A stretch of 64,000 nt of DNA from Rhodospirillaceae bacterium (lineage in GTDB: Bacteria; Pseudomonadota; Alphaproteobacteria; UBA8366): the NCBI GenBank assembly GCA_002722095.1, contig PBKG01000016.1, forward strand, positions 62,001 to 126,000. Reading direction: 5' to 3'. The position numbers and the translations under genes were made by a program. This document shows, piece after piece, positions 53,163-61,933 of the stretch. The stretch's first letter is position 1; every line of letters begins with the position of its first letter. Under the pieces are notes generated by a model. The model was not told the DNA's origin and did not search any database. It saw only the letters and a list, made by a program, of their open reading frames with translations.

Positions 53163-54101
53163 ATGCCGGACCCCGTCACAAAAATGGCTCCCCAATCACA
53201 CATATTTCGTTCGCCGAAGGCCGTTCCTAGTCGTGCCGGCGTCGGCCTGAAACCGGAGCATTACGGTGATATTCTTGAAACCCAGCCTGATATCGGCTGG
53301 TTCGAGATTCACGCCGAAAATTACATGGGTGATGGCGGCCCGCCGCATCATTTTCTCTCTCGCATTCGCGAGCAATATCCTCTATCGCTTCATGGTGTCG
53401 GATTGTCGATCGGTGCCGCACGGCCCCTCGACAAGGAACACCTAAAACGACTGAAAACTGTCAACGACCGCTATGAGCCGGGGATTTTTTCCGAGCATCT
53501 GGCGTGGTCCACGCACGACGACACTTATTTCCCTGATCTGTTGCCGGTCCCCTATACGAATGAGACGCTTCAGGTCGTCGTCGACCATATCGACGAAGTT
53601 CAGGAGGCCATGGGACGGCAGATGCTACTGGAAAATCCGTCGACCTATGTGACCTTCGAAACCAGCACCATGACTGAACTCGAGTTTCTGACGCAGGTGA
53701 CGGATCGAACCGGCTGCGGCCTGCTTCTGGACGTCAATAATGTTTTCGTATCCGCAACCAATCAGGATTATTCTGCGGAAGCCTACATCGATGCATTTCC
53801 GCTCAATGCGGTCGGCGAAATCCATCTCGCCGGACACGCACAAGACAGCGATGAAACCGGCGCAACCCTCCTCATCGATGCCCATGACCGGCCGGTCGCG
53901 GATCCGGTTTGGCAGCTATATCGCCGGGTCGTCACACGTACCGGCCCCTTGCCGACATTGATCGAATGGGACGCGGATGTTCCCGATTGGGCGACTCTTT
54001 TTGCGGAAGCGCAATCCGCAGACGCCTTGATGGCGGACATTATGGATAGAGACAAAGTTGCATCACCGTGGAAGGAGCCCCGCCGTGTCGCGATTGGCTA
54101 G
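53163..54101 (+). CDS. bufB1: MNIO (DUF692) iron oxygenase, bufferin-modifying enzyme
   Basis: A 312-residue TIM-barrel multinuclear non-haem iron oxidase. Probable metal-ligand and active-site segments are FEIHAENYMGDGG near residue 52, LHGVGLSIGAARPL near residue 78, FSEHLAWSTHD near residue 111, LLENPSTYVTF, LLLDVNNVFVSA and GEIHLAGHAQDS near residue 219. It oxidises Cys residues of the bufferin precursor. ATG 53163 is chosen because the conserved region begins soon after; upstream codons in the frame are not conserved-looking. It overlaps bufC by 17 bases. Confidence 0.93.
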   Translation: MPDPVTKMAPQSHIFRSPKAVPSRAGVGLKPEHYGDILETQPDIGWFEIHAENYMGDGGPPHHFLSRIREQYPLSLHGVGLSIGAARPLDKEHLKRLKTVNDRYEPGIFSEHLAWSTHDDTYFPDLLPVPYTNETLQVVVDHIDEVQEAMGRQMLLENPSTYVTFETSTMTELEFLTQVTDRTGCGLLLDVNNVFVSATNQDYSAEAYIDAFPLNAVGEIHLAGHAQDSDETGATLLIDAHDRPVADPVWQLYRRVVTRTGPLPTLIEWDADVPDWATLFAEAQSADALMADIMDRDKVASPWKEPRRVAIG

Positions 54102-54861
54102 CTCACAATCCACGTTCGCCCAAGCGCTTACGGATCCCGACCGGTCCGCGCCAACGGATGTCCGCCGGCCAGGGAGCAACCAGGCAGCTCAGACGAAACG
54201 GTTCGACGTCTACCGCAACAATGTCGCAGTTGCGGCAATCGATACCCTGCGGGACATTTTTCCGGCGGTTCTCAAGCTGGTGGGAGACGAGTTTTTCCAG
54301 GCCACCGCACAGGCATATATCGACCACGCACCGCCGAGTTCACCCCTGCTCTTCCAATATGGCGACACGTTCGGAGCCTTTTTGGATGATTTTCCGCCAG
54401 CTGCATCCGTCCCCTATCTGGGTGACGTCGCACGACTGGAATTCGCACGCCTCCAGGCCTATCACGCGGCGGATGCGACACCCTTGGCGATTTCCGCGTT
54501 GGCCGAAATTCCATCCGACGAGGTCGCAGCAATAACGCTCGTGGCCCATCCGGCTGTTTCGCTCATTCGATCCCGATACCCGGTCGTGTCACTTTGGGGC
54601 GCGAGCGTTGGCCTTGCATCATCCGACGATGTCGACATGGCGTGCGCCGAAGACGCCCTCACCGTTCGCCCCGAACTCGACGTGGACACACTCATTCTAC
54701 CAACCGGCGGCGCAAATTTCTTAGACAGTTTGCTTGAAGGCGATTCACTCGGCATCGCCGCAGAAGCAGGTGCTGCAGCAGAACCCGATTTCGACCTTTC
54801 CGCACATCTGGCCGGCCTGTTCGACGCCGGAACCTTCGAGCGGATCGGAGAGCGACCGTGA
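54085..54861 (+). CDS. bufC1: bufferin biosynthesis partner protein (DUF2063)
   Basis: A 258-residue protein with the N-terminal DUF2063 domain. Typical is FDVYRNNVAVAAIDTLRDIF near residue 35, then FFQATAQAYIDHAPPSSPLL and FPPAASVPYLGDVARLEFAR. DUF2063 proteins bind the precursor leader and deliver it to the MNIO enzyme. The start is GTG 54085 with AAGGAGCCCC upstream, overlapping bufB. Its stop overlaps the next GTG as GTGA. Confidence 0.9.
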   Translation: MSRLASSQSTFAQALTDPDRSAPTDVRRPGSNQAAQTKRFDVYRNNVAVAAIDTLRDIFPAVLKLVGDEFFQATAQAYIDHAPPSSPLLFQYGDTFGAFLDDFPPAASVPYLGDVARLEFARLQAYHAADATPLAISALAEIPSDEVAAITLVAHPAVSLIRSRYPVVSLWGASVGLASSDDVDMACAEDALTVRPELDVDTLILPTGGANFLDSLLEGDSLGIAAEAGAAAEPDFDLSAHLAGLFDAGTFERIGERP

Positions 54862-55427
54862 TTGACTGCTTGACCGCACTTCATGCGCGCGCGATCGAAT
54901 TCGTCGACCGCACTACCGGCGACTGGCTGCCCGGCCTTCTAGCCCGCTTCGCATTCGCTGCGGTCTTGTTTGTCTATTTCTTCAATTCGGCGATGACGAA
55001 GTTCGCCGGCGGACCTTTTTCCATCGCCGACGGCGCCTATTTCCAAATCCTGCCGTCGATCGTCGAAGCTGCTGGCTACGATGCCTCCAAGGTGGCATTC
55101 TTCCCGTGGAAGATAATTGTCTTCATCGGCAGCTATAGTGAAGTAATTCTTCCGATCTTGATTGTGCTCGGCCTTTTCACGCGCATTGCTGCGCTTGGCA
55201 TGATCGGATTTGTCCTTGTTCAGAGTTACGTGGATATCGCATTTCACGGTGCGAAAGCCGCAACGATCGGCGCCTGGTTCGATAATCTGTCGAACGCCGT
55301 GATCCTCGATCAACGCACGCTTTGGGTATTTCTTTTCCTCTACCTCGCTCTCAAAGGTGCGGGAAAAGTTTCCGTTGACCATCTTCTCGACAGCCGGCTT
55401 GGCGAAGGCGCACGAACCGCCGCCTGA
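54858..55427 (+). CDS. bufD1: DoxX family membrane protein of the bufferin operon
   Basis: A 189-residue membrane protein with four spans: about residues 24-42, 78-100, 105-125 and 148-165. The pattern LLARFAFAAVLFVYFFNSAMTK and IGSYSEVILPILIVLGLFTR are DoxX marks. DoxX proteins often accompany bufferin loci and may support the redox or membrane step. The start is GTG, overlapping the bufC stop. Confidence 0.88.
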   Translation: MIDCLTALHARAIEFVDRTTGDWLPGLLARFAFAAVLFVYFFNSAMTKFAGGPFSIADGAYFQILPSIVEAAGYDASKVAFFPWKIIVFIGSYSEVILPILIVLGLFTRIAALGMIGFVLVQSYVDIAFHGAKAATIGAWFDNLSNAVILDQRTLWVFLFLYLALKGAGKVSVDHLLDSRLGEGARTAA

Positions 55428-55577
55428 CGGCCTAACTAGATCATCGCTACCTCTTGGGGCGCATCGTTGCGCGCTTGCATTCCGGATGGACTTCTGAGCA
55501 TGTGCTATGTCCTTCTGGCGAAACCGCAATTCCTGCTGGTCTCGGGGGCCAATCCGGGAGGGTAAGGCTAACAAATC

Positions 55578-56741
55578 ATGTTTCGAACCCTGAACAACTG
55601 CCACAATGTCGAAGAGCTACGACTGCTCGCGAAGCAGCGGCTTCCCAGTCCCATTTTTCACTATATCGATGGGGCAGCCGACGATGAGGTGACCTATCAG
55701 CGCAACACCTTTGCATTCGACGACTGCGACCTGGTGCCGAATGTTTTGGCAGGCGTTGAGGAAGTCGATATGTCGGTGAAAGTAATGGGTGCCAAGCTGG
55801 ATATGCCCCTATTTTGTGCGCCGACCGCCCTGCAGCGACTATTCCATCATGATGGCGAGCGTGCGGTTGCACGAGCCGCCGAAAAGTTCGGAACCATGTT
55901 CGGCGTGTCGTCGCTGGGCACGGTCAGTCTGAAAAAGATCGGCGAACTCATTAAAACGCCGAAGATGTTTCAGTTTTACTTCCACAATGATCGTGGCTTG
56001 AACAAGGCAATGATCGAAAAGGCCAAGGACGCAAATTTCGATGTGGTCGCGTTGACCGTCGATACGATTATCGGCGGCAATCGAGAACGCGATCTACGCA
56101 CAGGTTTTACCTTGCCGCCGAAACTGACGCTCTCCAGCTTGATGAGTTTCGCAACTCACCCCGGATGGGCACTGAATTTCCTGTTCCGCGAGGCCTTCGA
56201 ATTGTCGCAATTGAAAGACTATGTGGAAGAAGGGTCGAACATCACCATCTCGATCGGCGACTACATTACCAAAATGCTCGATCAATCTTTGAATTGGGAC
56301 GACGCGGAGAAAATTTGCCAGGATTGGGGCGGTCAATTCTGCCTCAAGGGCATTATGAGCGTTGCCGATGCCAAACGCGCGGTGGAAATCGGTGCGACCT
56401 CGATCATGATTTCCAACCATGGCGGCCGTCAGTTGGACGGATCGCGCACGCCTTTTGACCAGATAGCCGAAATAGCCGATGCGGTGGGGGGCGACATCGA
56501 TATTGTCCTCGATGGCGGCATCAAGCGTGGCACGCATGTATTGAAGGCGATGGCCGCCGGCGCGACTGCCTGCTCCGGCGGACGGTTCTACCTATACGCC
56601 CTTGCCGCCGCCGGTCAGGCTGGTGTCGAAAAAACACTTGGGAACCTACGTGCTGAAATCGAACGCGATATGAAGCTGATGGGTATTACGAAGCTGTCTG
56701 ATTTGAACCGCGACATGCTGCGATATCGGGACCCGACTTGA
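55578..56741 (+). CDS. FMN-dependent alpha-hydroxy-acid dehydrogenase/oxidase, paralogue of the gene at 10664
   Basis: A 387-residue flavoenzyme with the same motifs as its paralogue in the selenium island. FHYIDGAADDEVTYQRN is near residue 25. The catalytic His and Arg are in SNHGGRQLDGSRTPFDQI near residue 280, and the FMN-phosphate segment is GGIKRGTHVLKAMAAGA near residue 315. Long stretches are identical between the two. It oxidises an L-2-hydroxy acid; the electron acceptor is unknown. It lies between the bufferin operon and phnF with its own 150-base leader. Confidence 0.93.
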   Translation: MFRTLNNCHNVEELRLLAKQRLPSPIFHYIDGAADDEVTYQRNTFAFDDCDLVPNVLAGVEEVDMSVKVMGAKLDMPLFCAPTALQRLFHHDGERAVARAAEKFGTMFGVSSLGTVSLKKIGELIKTPKMFQFYFHNDRGLNKAMIEKAKDANFDVVALTVDTIIGGNRERDLRTGFTLPPKLTLSSLMSFATHPGWALNFLFREAFELSQLKDYVEEGSNITISIGDYITKMLDQSLNWDDAEKICQDWGGQFCLKGIMSVADAKRAVEIGATSIMISNHGGRQLDGSRTPFDQIAEIADAVGGDIDIVLDGGIKRGTHVLKAMAAGATACSGGRFYLYALAAAGQAGVEKTLGNLRAEIERDMKLMGITKLSDLNRDMLRYRDPT

Positions 56742-56771
56742 GCGTATTATCTATCTTCCGCGTAACCGACC

Positions 56772-57494
56772 CTACGTCTCGACGACGAATTGGCGCCGGT
56801 TGGCGGGGCTGCGGCTAATGCAAAATTCCAGCGGTTTGCCGTTCGCATCCACGTTGACCGCTTCAGCCACCAAGACCGGCTGGTTTTTGGGAATTTCCAA
56901 TTGCCGTGCTTCGTAGGCATCGGGCATTCGGCCCGTGATGGCGGTCCGTTTCCGCAAATAGTCCGCCACGCCCAGTTTCTTCAGCGCTTTCGTGATCGAA
57001 CTTTCCTTTTCGAACACCGTGATTAAATCCGGGAACCGCCGAGCTGAAAAATAATGCGACGCCAGACTGTTAACCTCTCGATTTGCAAGGCTCCGCGTCT
57101 CCAAATGAATGACGTCGCTGCCCCGTTTGAGGCCTAGCGCCTTCGCCACGTTCGCCGGTGCCGGCTCGCAAAAAATCTGCAGCACTTCACGCGACGGCTC
57201 CATGTTGAGACGGCGAATGTTTTCGCTGAAGCGTGTCCGCTTGCCGAGTTGATAATCGATGAAGCCTTCGAGCACGAACGTGCCGCGCCCGTGCTCGGTA
57301 CGAACCAATCCTTCCGTTTCCAGTTCGGCAATAGCACGGCGCACCGTATGACGGTTAACGCCGAACCGCGCTGCCAATTCCTTTTCCGGCGGCAGGCGAC
57401 CGGCAGCACCGAAAAGCTTACGGCCAATCTCATCGCGGAGCACTTCGGCAATCTGGCGCCACAGAGTTACGCCTTCGGCACGTATCATATTCAT
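56772..57494 (-). CDS. phnF: GntR-family transcriptional regulator PhnF of phosphonate metabolism
   Basis: A 240-residue repressor. The N-terminal winged helix-turn-helix has GRLPPEKELAARFGVNRHTV followed by RRAIAELETEGLVRTEHGRG (residues 30-75). A UTRA effector domain of the HutC/FarR class follows to the end (FSENIRRLNMEPSREVLQIF, then the C-terminal NVDANGKPLEFCISR). It probably represses phnG and the genes behind it until a phosphonate-derived or phosphate signal binds. ATG 57494 gives the normal domain start; the longer open frame upstream runs into the operator. It is divergent from phnG across 137 bases. Confidence 0.92.
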   Translation of the reverse strand: MNMIRAEGVTLWRQIAEVLRDEIGRKLFGAAGRLPPEKELAARFGVNRHTVRRAIAELETEGLVRTEHGRGTFVLEGFIDYQLGKRTRFSENIRRLNMEPSREVLQIFCEPAPANVAKALGLKRGSDVIHLETRSLANREVNSLASHYFSARRFPDLITVFEKESSITKALKKLGVADYLRKRTAITGRMPDAYEARQLEIPKNQPVLVAEAVNVDANGKPLEFCISRSPANRRQFVVET

Positions 57495-57580
57495 GTCTGT
57501 TGCGATCCTGGCCAAATGTTCATTGCGAAAAGCGCTCGATAGCTCTTTACAAATCCATGGTTGGGAGCTTAACATGATGT

Positions 57581-57590
57581 TGTCTAGACA
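57581..57590. promoter_or_regulatory. putative PhnF operator TGTCTAGACA
   Basis: A perfect 10-base palindrome (TGTCTAGACA), flanked by GATGT and ATC so that a longer imperfect symmetry GATGT-N7-ACATC also exists. It lies between phnF and phnG, 42 bases before the phnG start. The T-x-TAGA-x-A core is typical of HutC-type GntR regulator sites. Confidence 0.6.
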
Positions 57591-57631
57591 TCTATATTTT
57601 ATAATCGAAGTCGAACTGGGAGGTCGCGACC

Positions 57632-58138
57632 GTGAGCAATGCATTATCGCCGGAGCAAGAACGGCGACAATCCTGGATGGCAACCCTTGCCAAAGCCGAG
57701 GAAGACGAGCTTGAAACCGCTTGGGATCAGCTTGGGCTCGAGCCGGAATACACCTGGCTTCGGCAACCGGAGTTCGGCTCGACCATGATTCGCGCCCGCG
57801 CAGGCGGCACCGGGGACCCTTTCAATCTAGGCGAAGCAACCATGACTCGCTGCGCGCTCCGTCTCGCGGATGGGACTGCGGGATACGGCTATATTTTGGC
57901 TCGTAGCACGCGCCATGCTGAATTGGCTGCCCTCTGCGACGCCCTGATGCAGACCGACGAACACTCTGCCGCTGTAGAGAGCACCGTCATCGCGCCACTC
58001 GCCGTGGCCCAGAAGAAGCGTAACGATGAGGAAAGCAAGCGCGCCAATGCCACAAAGGTAGATTTTCTTGCCATGGAGCGCGGCGTCAGCCTCACCAGTA
58101 AGGCCCAATATGAGGGCAAAGGATACGGCAAGAAATGA
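57632..58138 (+). CDS. phnG: C-P lyase core subunit PhnG
   Basis: A 168-residue subunit of the PhnGHIJ core complex that with PhnI transfers the phosphonate to ribose of ATP. The family segment with the conserved catalytic-region residues is FNLGEATMTRCALRLADG near residue 65, followed by GYGYILARSTRHAELAAL. The start is GTG 57632 with GGGAGGTCGCGACC upstream. Its stop overlaps the phnH ATG by 4 bases. Confidence 0.93.
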   Translation: MSNALSPEQERRQSWMATLAKAEEDELETAWDQLGLEPEYTWLRQPEFGSTMIRARAGGTGDPFNLGEATMTRCALRLADGTAGYGYILARSTRHAELAALCDALMQTDEHSAAVESTVIAPLAVAQKKRNDEESKRANATKVDFLAMERGVSLTSKAQYEGKGYGKK

Positions 58139-58740
58139 CCTCCGCCGTAGATACCGCCAACCTAAAGCCCGGGTTCGAAGATCCGGTACTCGATTCTCAG
58201 GCCACCTTCCGCGCCGCCCTCGATGCTTTTTCTTTTCCCGGCAAACGGCAACGATTCGACCGCTTGGAGGACGCACCAGCACCGTTGAACACCGCCACTT
58301 CCGCCTTCCTACTGATGCTCGCCGACATGGACACTCCGGTTTGGCTCGATGCCAAAGCGGATGTTGATCAGGTTCAGGACTTTTTGAGGTTCCATTGCGG
58401 TTGTCCGCTGATGTCCAAATCGGCCGAAGGTGATTTTGCTGTCGTGTGCGACGCAAATGCGGCGCCGCGTCTTGGCGAATTCGCCCAAGGAAACGAACTT
58501 TATCCCGACCGTTCTGCAACCGTCATTTTCCAAGTGACCTCCCTTGACGCCGGACAGACGGTCACCGCCCACGGCCCGGGCATCAAGACCGAAGTAAAAA
58601 TACAAGCCGAAGGTTTGCCGGACTGGTTCTGGCAGGATTGGGCCATAAACGCCGGGTGTTATCCACTCGGCATCGACGTTCTTTTGACCTGCGGCAACGA
58701 AGCCATTGGCTTGCCGCGCAGCGTAATCGTGGAAACCTGA
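58135..58740 (+). CDS. phnH: C-P lyase core subunit PhnH
   Basis: A 201-residue structural subunit of the PhnGHIJ complex. It has FEDPVLDSQATFRAALDAFS at the N-terminus, NTATSAFLLMLADMDTPVWL near residue 55, and the terminal LTCGNEAIGLPRSVIV. The gene starts by overlapping phnG, and phnI follows one base later. Confidence 0.93.
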   Translation: MTSAVDTANLKPGFEDPVLDSQATFRAALDAFSFPGKRQRFDRLEDAPAPLNTATSAFLLMLADMDTPVWLDAKADVDQVQDFLRFHCGCPLMSKSAEGDFAVVCDANAAPRLGEFAQGNELYPDRSATVIFQVTSLDAGQTVTAHGPGIKTEVKIQAEGLPDWFWQDWAINAGCYPLGIDVLLTCGNEAIGLPRSVIVET

Positions 58741-58741
58741 T

Positions 58742-59842
58742 ATGTATGTCGCCGTAAAGGGTGGCGAACGCGCCATCCGCAATTCTCACAAGCTCATCGC
58801 CGAAAAACGCCGCGGCGATAAGGACACCCCCGAACTAACCATCGCGCAGATCAAAACGCAGATGCGGTTTGCCGTGCACCGGGTCATGACCGAAGGGTCT
58901 CTCTACGATCCTGACCTAGCGGCACTCGCGATCAAGCAAGCCTGCGGTGATTTGGTCGAGGCAATCTTCCTGTTGCGCGCCTTTCGCACCACTCTGCCGA
59001 GGCTGGCGATGGCCGAGCCCATCGACACCAACCGGATGAACATCCAACGCCGCGTATCGGCGCTCTACAAGGATATTCCCGGCGGCCAGGTTTTGGGCCC
59101 GACCTTCGACTACACCCACAGGCTGCTCGATTTCCAACTCATGGCCGAGGGCGGGAGCGACGGGATCGAAGCGGAAATGGCTGAAGAGCCCGTCGACCCT
59201 GAAACGCCGCAGGTCATGGACATCCTCGACCAGGAGAATGTCATCGAACGTGAAATTCCGGACCCCGACGCCGACGAACCCTACGACCTGACCCGGGAAT
59301 CGCTCAGTTTTCCTGCGGACCGGGATCAGCGGCTGCAGAATCTGGTGCGCGGTGACGAAGGCTTTGTCCTCGCACTAGGCTATTCGACCCAACGAGGTTT
59401 CGGCGGCACCCATCCATTCGCCGGCGAGGTCCGCTACGGCAAGGTAGAGGTGGAAATCATCCCCGAGGAGCTCGGATTTCCCATCGTCATCGGTGAGATC
59501 GAAGTCACCGAGTGCCAAATGGTGACTCAATTCAAAGGCTCCAAAAACACCGCGCCGCAGTTTACGCGCGGTTACGGCATCGCCTTCGGCCATTCCGAGC
59601 GCAAGGCCATGGGAATGTCGCTGGTCGACCGCGCGTTGCGCTCGGAAGAGCTTGGGGAAGAAGCAAAATATCCGGCGCAAAGTCCGGAATTCGTTCTCTA
59701 TCACAGCGACAATGTCGAGGCATCCGGCTTCGTACAGCATCTCAAACTGCCCCACTACGTGGATTTCCAAACCGAGATGCAGATGATCCGCGGCTTGCGC
59801 CAAAAATATTTCGACAGAACCAAAAAGGCAGCAGCAGAATGA
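58742..59842 (+). CDS. phnI: C-P lyase core subunit PhnI (nucleosidase)
   Basis: A 366-residue subunit that removes adenine from ATP and, with PhnG, H and L, makes the ribose-phosphonate 5-triphosphate. Family segments are MYVAVKGGERAIRNSHKLIA at the start, QIKTQMRFAVHRVMTEGSLY, QRGFGGTHPFAGEVRYG near residue 217, and YGIAFGHSERKAMGMSLVDR near residue 280. Its stop overlaps the phnJ ATG. Confidence 0.95.
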   Translation: MYVAVKGGERAIRNSHKLIAEKRRGDKDTPELTIAQIKTQMRFAVHRVMTEGSLYDPDLAALAIKQACGDLVEAIFLLRAFRTTLPRLAMAEPIDTNRMNIQRRVSALYKDIPGGQVLGPTFDYTHRLLDFQLMAEGGSDGIEAEMAEEPVDPETPQVMDILDQENVIEREIPDPDADEPYDLTRESLSFPADRDQRLQNLVRGDEGFVLALGYSTQRGFGGTHPFAGEVRYGKVEVEIIPEELGFPIVIGEIEVTECQMVTQFKGSKNTAPQFTRGYGIAFGHSERKAMGMSLVDRALRSEELGEEAKYPAQSPEFVLYHSDNVEASGFVQHLKLPHYVDFQTEMQMIRGLRQKYFDRTKKAAAE

Positions 59843-60768
59843 GCGCGGGACCGGAAAGCTCCAAGCAAGACGGAGCGTTAGCAGCAGCATCGCGTCATTC
59901 CGTCGATGGCACCTACAATTACGGCTATCTCGACGAACAGACGAAGCGCATGGTTCGACGTTGCATCCTAAAAGCGGTGACGACGCCCGGGTACCAGGTT
60001 CCCTTCGGTAGCCGAGAAATGCCACTCCCCTATGGCTGGGGAACCGGTGGCATTCAACTATCCGCCAGCATCCTCGGACCTGAAGACACCTTCAAGGTGA
60101 TCGATCAGGGCGCCGACGACACCACAAACGCCGTCAGCATTCGCGGCTTTTTCGCCCGCGTCTGCGACGTCGCCACGACCGAAGAAACCGAGGAAGCAAC
60201 CGTCATTCAAACCCGCCATCGCATACCCGAGGTGTCGCTTCGCGAGGACCAGATCATCGTCTACCAGGTACCGCAGCCGGAGCCCATGCGCCCGCTGGAA
60301 CCGCGCGAGACCGAAACCCGCATGATGCACGCCTATGAGGAATATGGCTTGATGCATGTGCGCCTTTACGACGACGTTGCCAAATTCGGCGAAATCGCTG
60401 TCGCCTATGCCTATCCGGTTATGGTGAACGATCGCCATCTGATGTGCCCATCACCGATACCGAAGTACGACAATCCGAAAATGCACCAGATGGCGGGGCT
60501 GCAAGTCCTTTCCGCCGGCCGCGAAAAACGCATCTATGCAATTCCGCCTTATACAAAGGTCAAAAGCCTCGATTTCGAAGACTACCCGTTCTTCGTTCCC
60601 CGGCCCGACGATTGTTGCGGTCTGTGTGGTTCCGAGGAAAGCTTTCTGGTCGAAGTGGTGCTGGATAACGAGAACAACCGCATGCATGTCTGCTCGGACA
60701 CGGCCTATTGCAATGACCGCCAGGACGATGGCCACTACGGCCCGATGCACGCCAAAAGCGCGGACTAA
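59839..60768 (+). CDS. phnJ: C-P lyase catalytic subunit PhnJ (radical SAM)
   Basis: A 309-residue radical-SAM subunit that breaks the C-P bond. The Cys cluster CCGLCGS near residue 256 with VCSDTAYC near residue 282 provides the [4Fe-4S] ligands and the catalytic Cys near the end of the cluster. Other marks are YGWGTGGIQLSASILGPED and HRIPEVSLREDQIIVYQVPQ. ATG 59839 overlaps the phnI stop; the longer open frame lies inside phnI. Confidence 0.96.
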   Translation: MSAGPESSKQDGALAAASRHSVDGTYNYGYLDEQTKRMVRRCILKAVTTPGYQVPFGSREMPLPYGWGTGGIQLSASILGPEDTFKVIDQGADDTTNAVSIRGFFARVCDVATTEETEEATVIQTRHRIPEVSLREDQIIVYQVPQPEPMRPLEPRETETRMMHAYEEYGLMHVRLYDDVAKFGEIAVAYAYPVMVNDRHLMCPSPIPKYDNPKMHQMAGLQVLSAGREKRIYAIPPYTKVKSLDFEDYPFFVPRPDDCCGLCGSEESFLVEVVLDNENNRMHVCSDTAYCNDRQDDGHYGPMHAKSAD

Positions 60769-60776
60769 CGAAGCCC

Positions 60777-61919
60777 ATGGAGACCGTCCTCACCAATGCA
60801 CACGTGGTCACCGCCGACGAAGATTTCGACGGCACGGTGACAATTAAGGACGGTGTGATTTCCGACATTGAGAAAGGCCGGAGCCAATTCGCCGGCGCCG
60901 AGGATTTGGACGGCGATTATCTCATTCCCGGTCTTATCGATCTGCATACGGACGCGCTGGAAAAACAAATGATGCCGCGGCCGAACGTTTCGTGGAATCC
61001 GATTGCCGCCACCATCGCCCACGATGCGCTCACAACCACTTCCGCAATCACGACGGTCTACGAATCCCTCGCCGCCGGGGCCAGCGTCGCCCATCCGGAG
61101 CGCAACGAGACGCTTAAACCGATGATCGACAGTCTGCAGGAGACACAGGAAAAAAATCTTTTGCGCGGCGAACATTTCGTCCATTTGCGCTGCGAAGTAA
61201 CCAATCCAATGGTGATGGAGCTGTTTCACGACGTGATCGACCACCCGTCGATCCGGTTTTTATCCGTGAACGATCACGCCCCTGGCCATCGCCAGTACCC
61301 GGACATGGACTACTACCGCAAGAAACACATGAAGAATTATGGGCTTAACGACAAGGAAATGGACGACTTCGTTGCCATGGTTCAGGAACAGTCGCAAAAA
61401 TTCGGCCCCGAGCGGCGCGCGGAATTAGTCGCGACCGCACATTCGAAGAAGATCCCCGCCGCGAGCCACGATGACCGTACCCCTGAGGAAGTGGATCAGG
61501 CCGTCGAGGAAGGCATGGTGGTGGCGGAGTTTCCCATAACCTTCGAAGCGGCGGAGCTGGCCCGCGAACGCGGCCTCAAAGTGCTCGCCGGCGGCCCCAA
61601 TCTCTGCCGCGGCGGCTCGCACCACCCTGGCAACTTGCTGACCGGCGACATCGCCAAACGGGGATCGCTGGATATTCTGGTTTCCGACTATGTTCCCATC
61701 AGCCTCGTGCAAGGCCTCTTCAAGCTAGCCGGTGACGAGTTCGGCTACTCGATGCCCGACGCGATTGCGATCGGATCTAAGAATCCCGCCGATGCTGCCG
61801 GTCTCACCGACCGCGGCGAGATCGCGCCCGGCAAACGCGCCGACTTGGCGCAAGTCAAAAATGTCGACGGAATTCCCGCGGTTCGCCGCGTGTGGGTGAA
61901 GGGCGAACGCGTCGCATAA
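60777..61919 (+). CDS. phnM: PhnM-like alpha-D-ribose 1-methylphosphonate 5-triphosphate diphosphatase, first copy
   Basis: A 380-residue amidohydrolase of the PhnM family. Metal-site motifs are present: DLHTDALEKQMMPRP near residue 57, HLRCEVTNP, SVNDHAPGHRQ, ASHDDRT near residue 234, EFPIT and GGPNLCRGGSHHPGN. It removes pyrophosphate from the ribose-phosphonate triphosphate before PhnJ acts. It lies between phnJ and phnK, whereas phnM usually follows phnL. A second copy with the more usual [10 protein letters not shown] motif is at 63484, so this one may have a modified substrate range. Confidence 0.88.
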   Translation: METVLTNAHVVTADEDFDGTVTIKDGVISDIEKGRSQFAGAEDLDGDYLIPGLIDLHTDALEKQMMPRPNVSWNPIAATIAHDALTTTSAITTVYESLAAGASVAHPERNETLKPMIDSLQETQEKNLLRGEHFVHLRCEVTNPMVMELFHDVIDHPSIRFLSVNDHAPGHRQYPDMDYYRKKHMKNYGLNDKEMDDFVAMVQEQSQKFGPERRAELVATAHSKKIPAASHDDRTPEEVDQAVEEGMVVAEFPITFEAAELARERGLKVLAGGPNLCRGGSHHPGNLLTGDIAKRGSLDILVSDYVPISLVQGLFKLAGDEFGYSMPDAIAIGSKNPADAAGLTDRGEIAPGKRADLAQVKNVDGIPAVRRVWVKGERVA

Positions 61920-61933
61920 CGAAAGATCCAAAC

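Noticed and set aside
59375..60025. 216-codon minus-strand ORF across phnI-phnJ
   Set aside because: Both covered plus-strand genes are clear C-P lyase subunits; this frame is a shadow.
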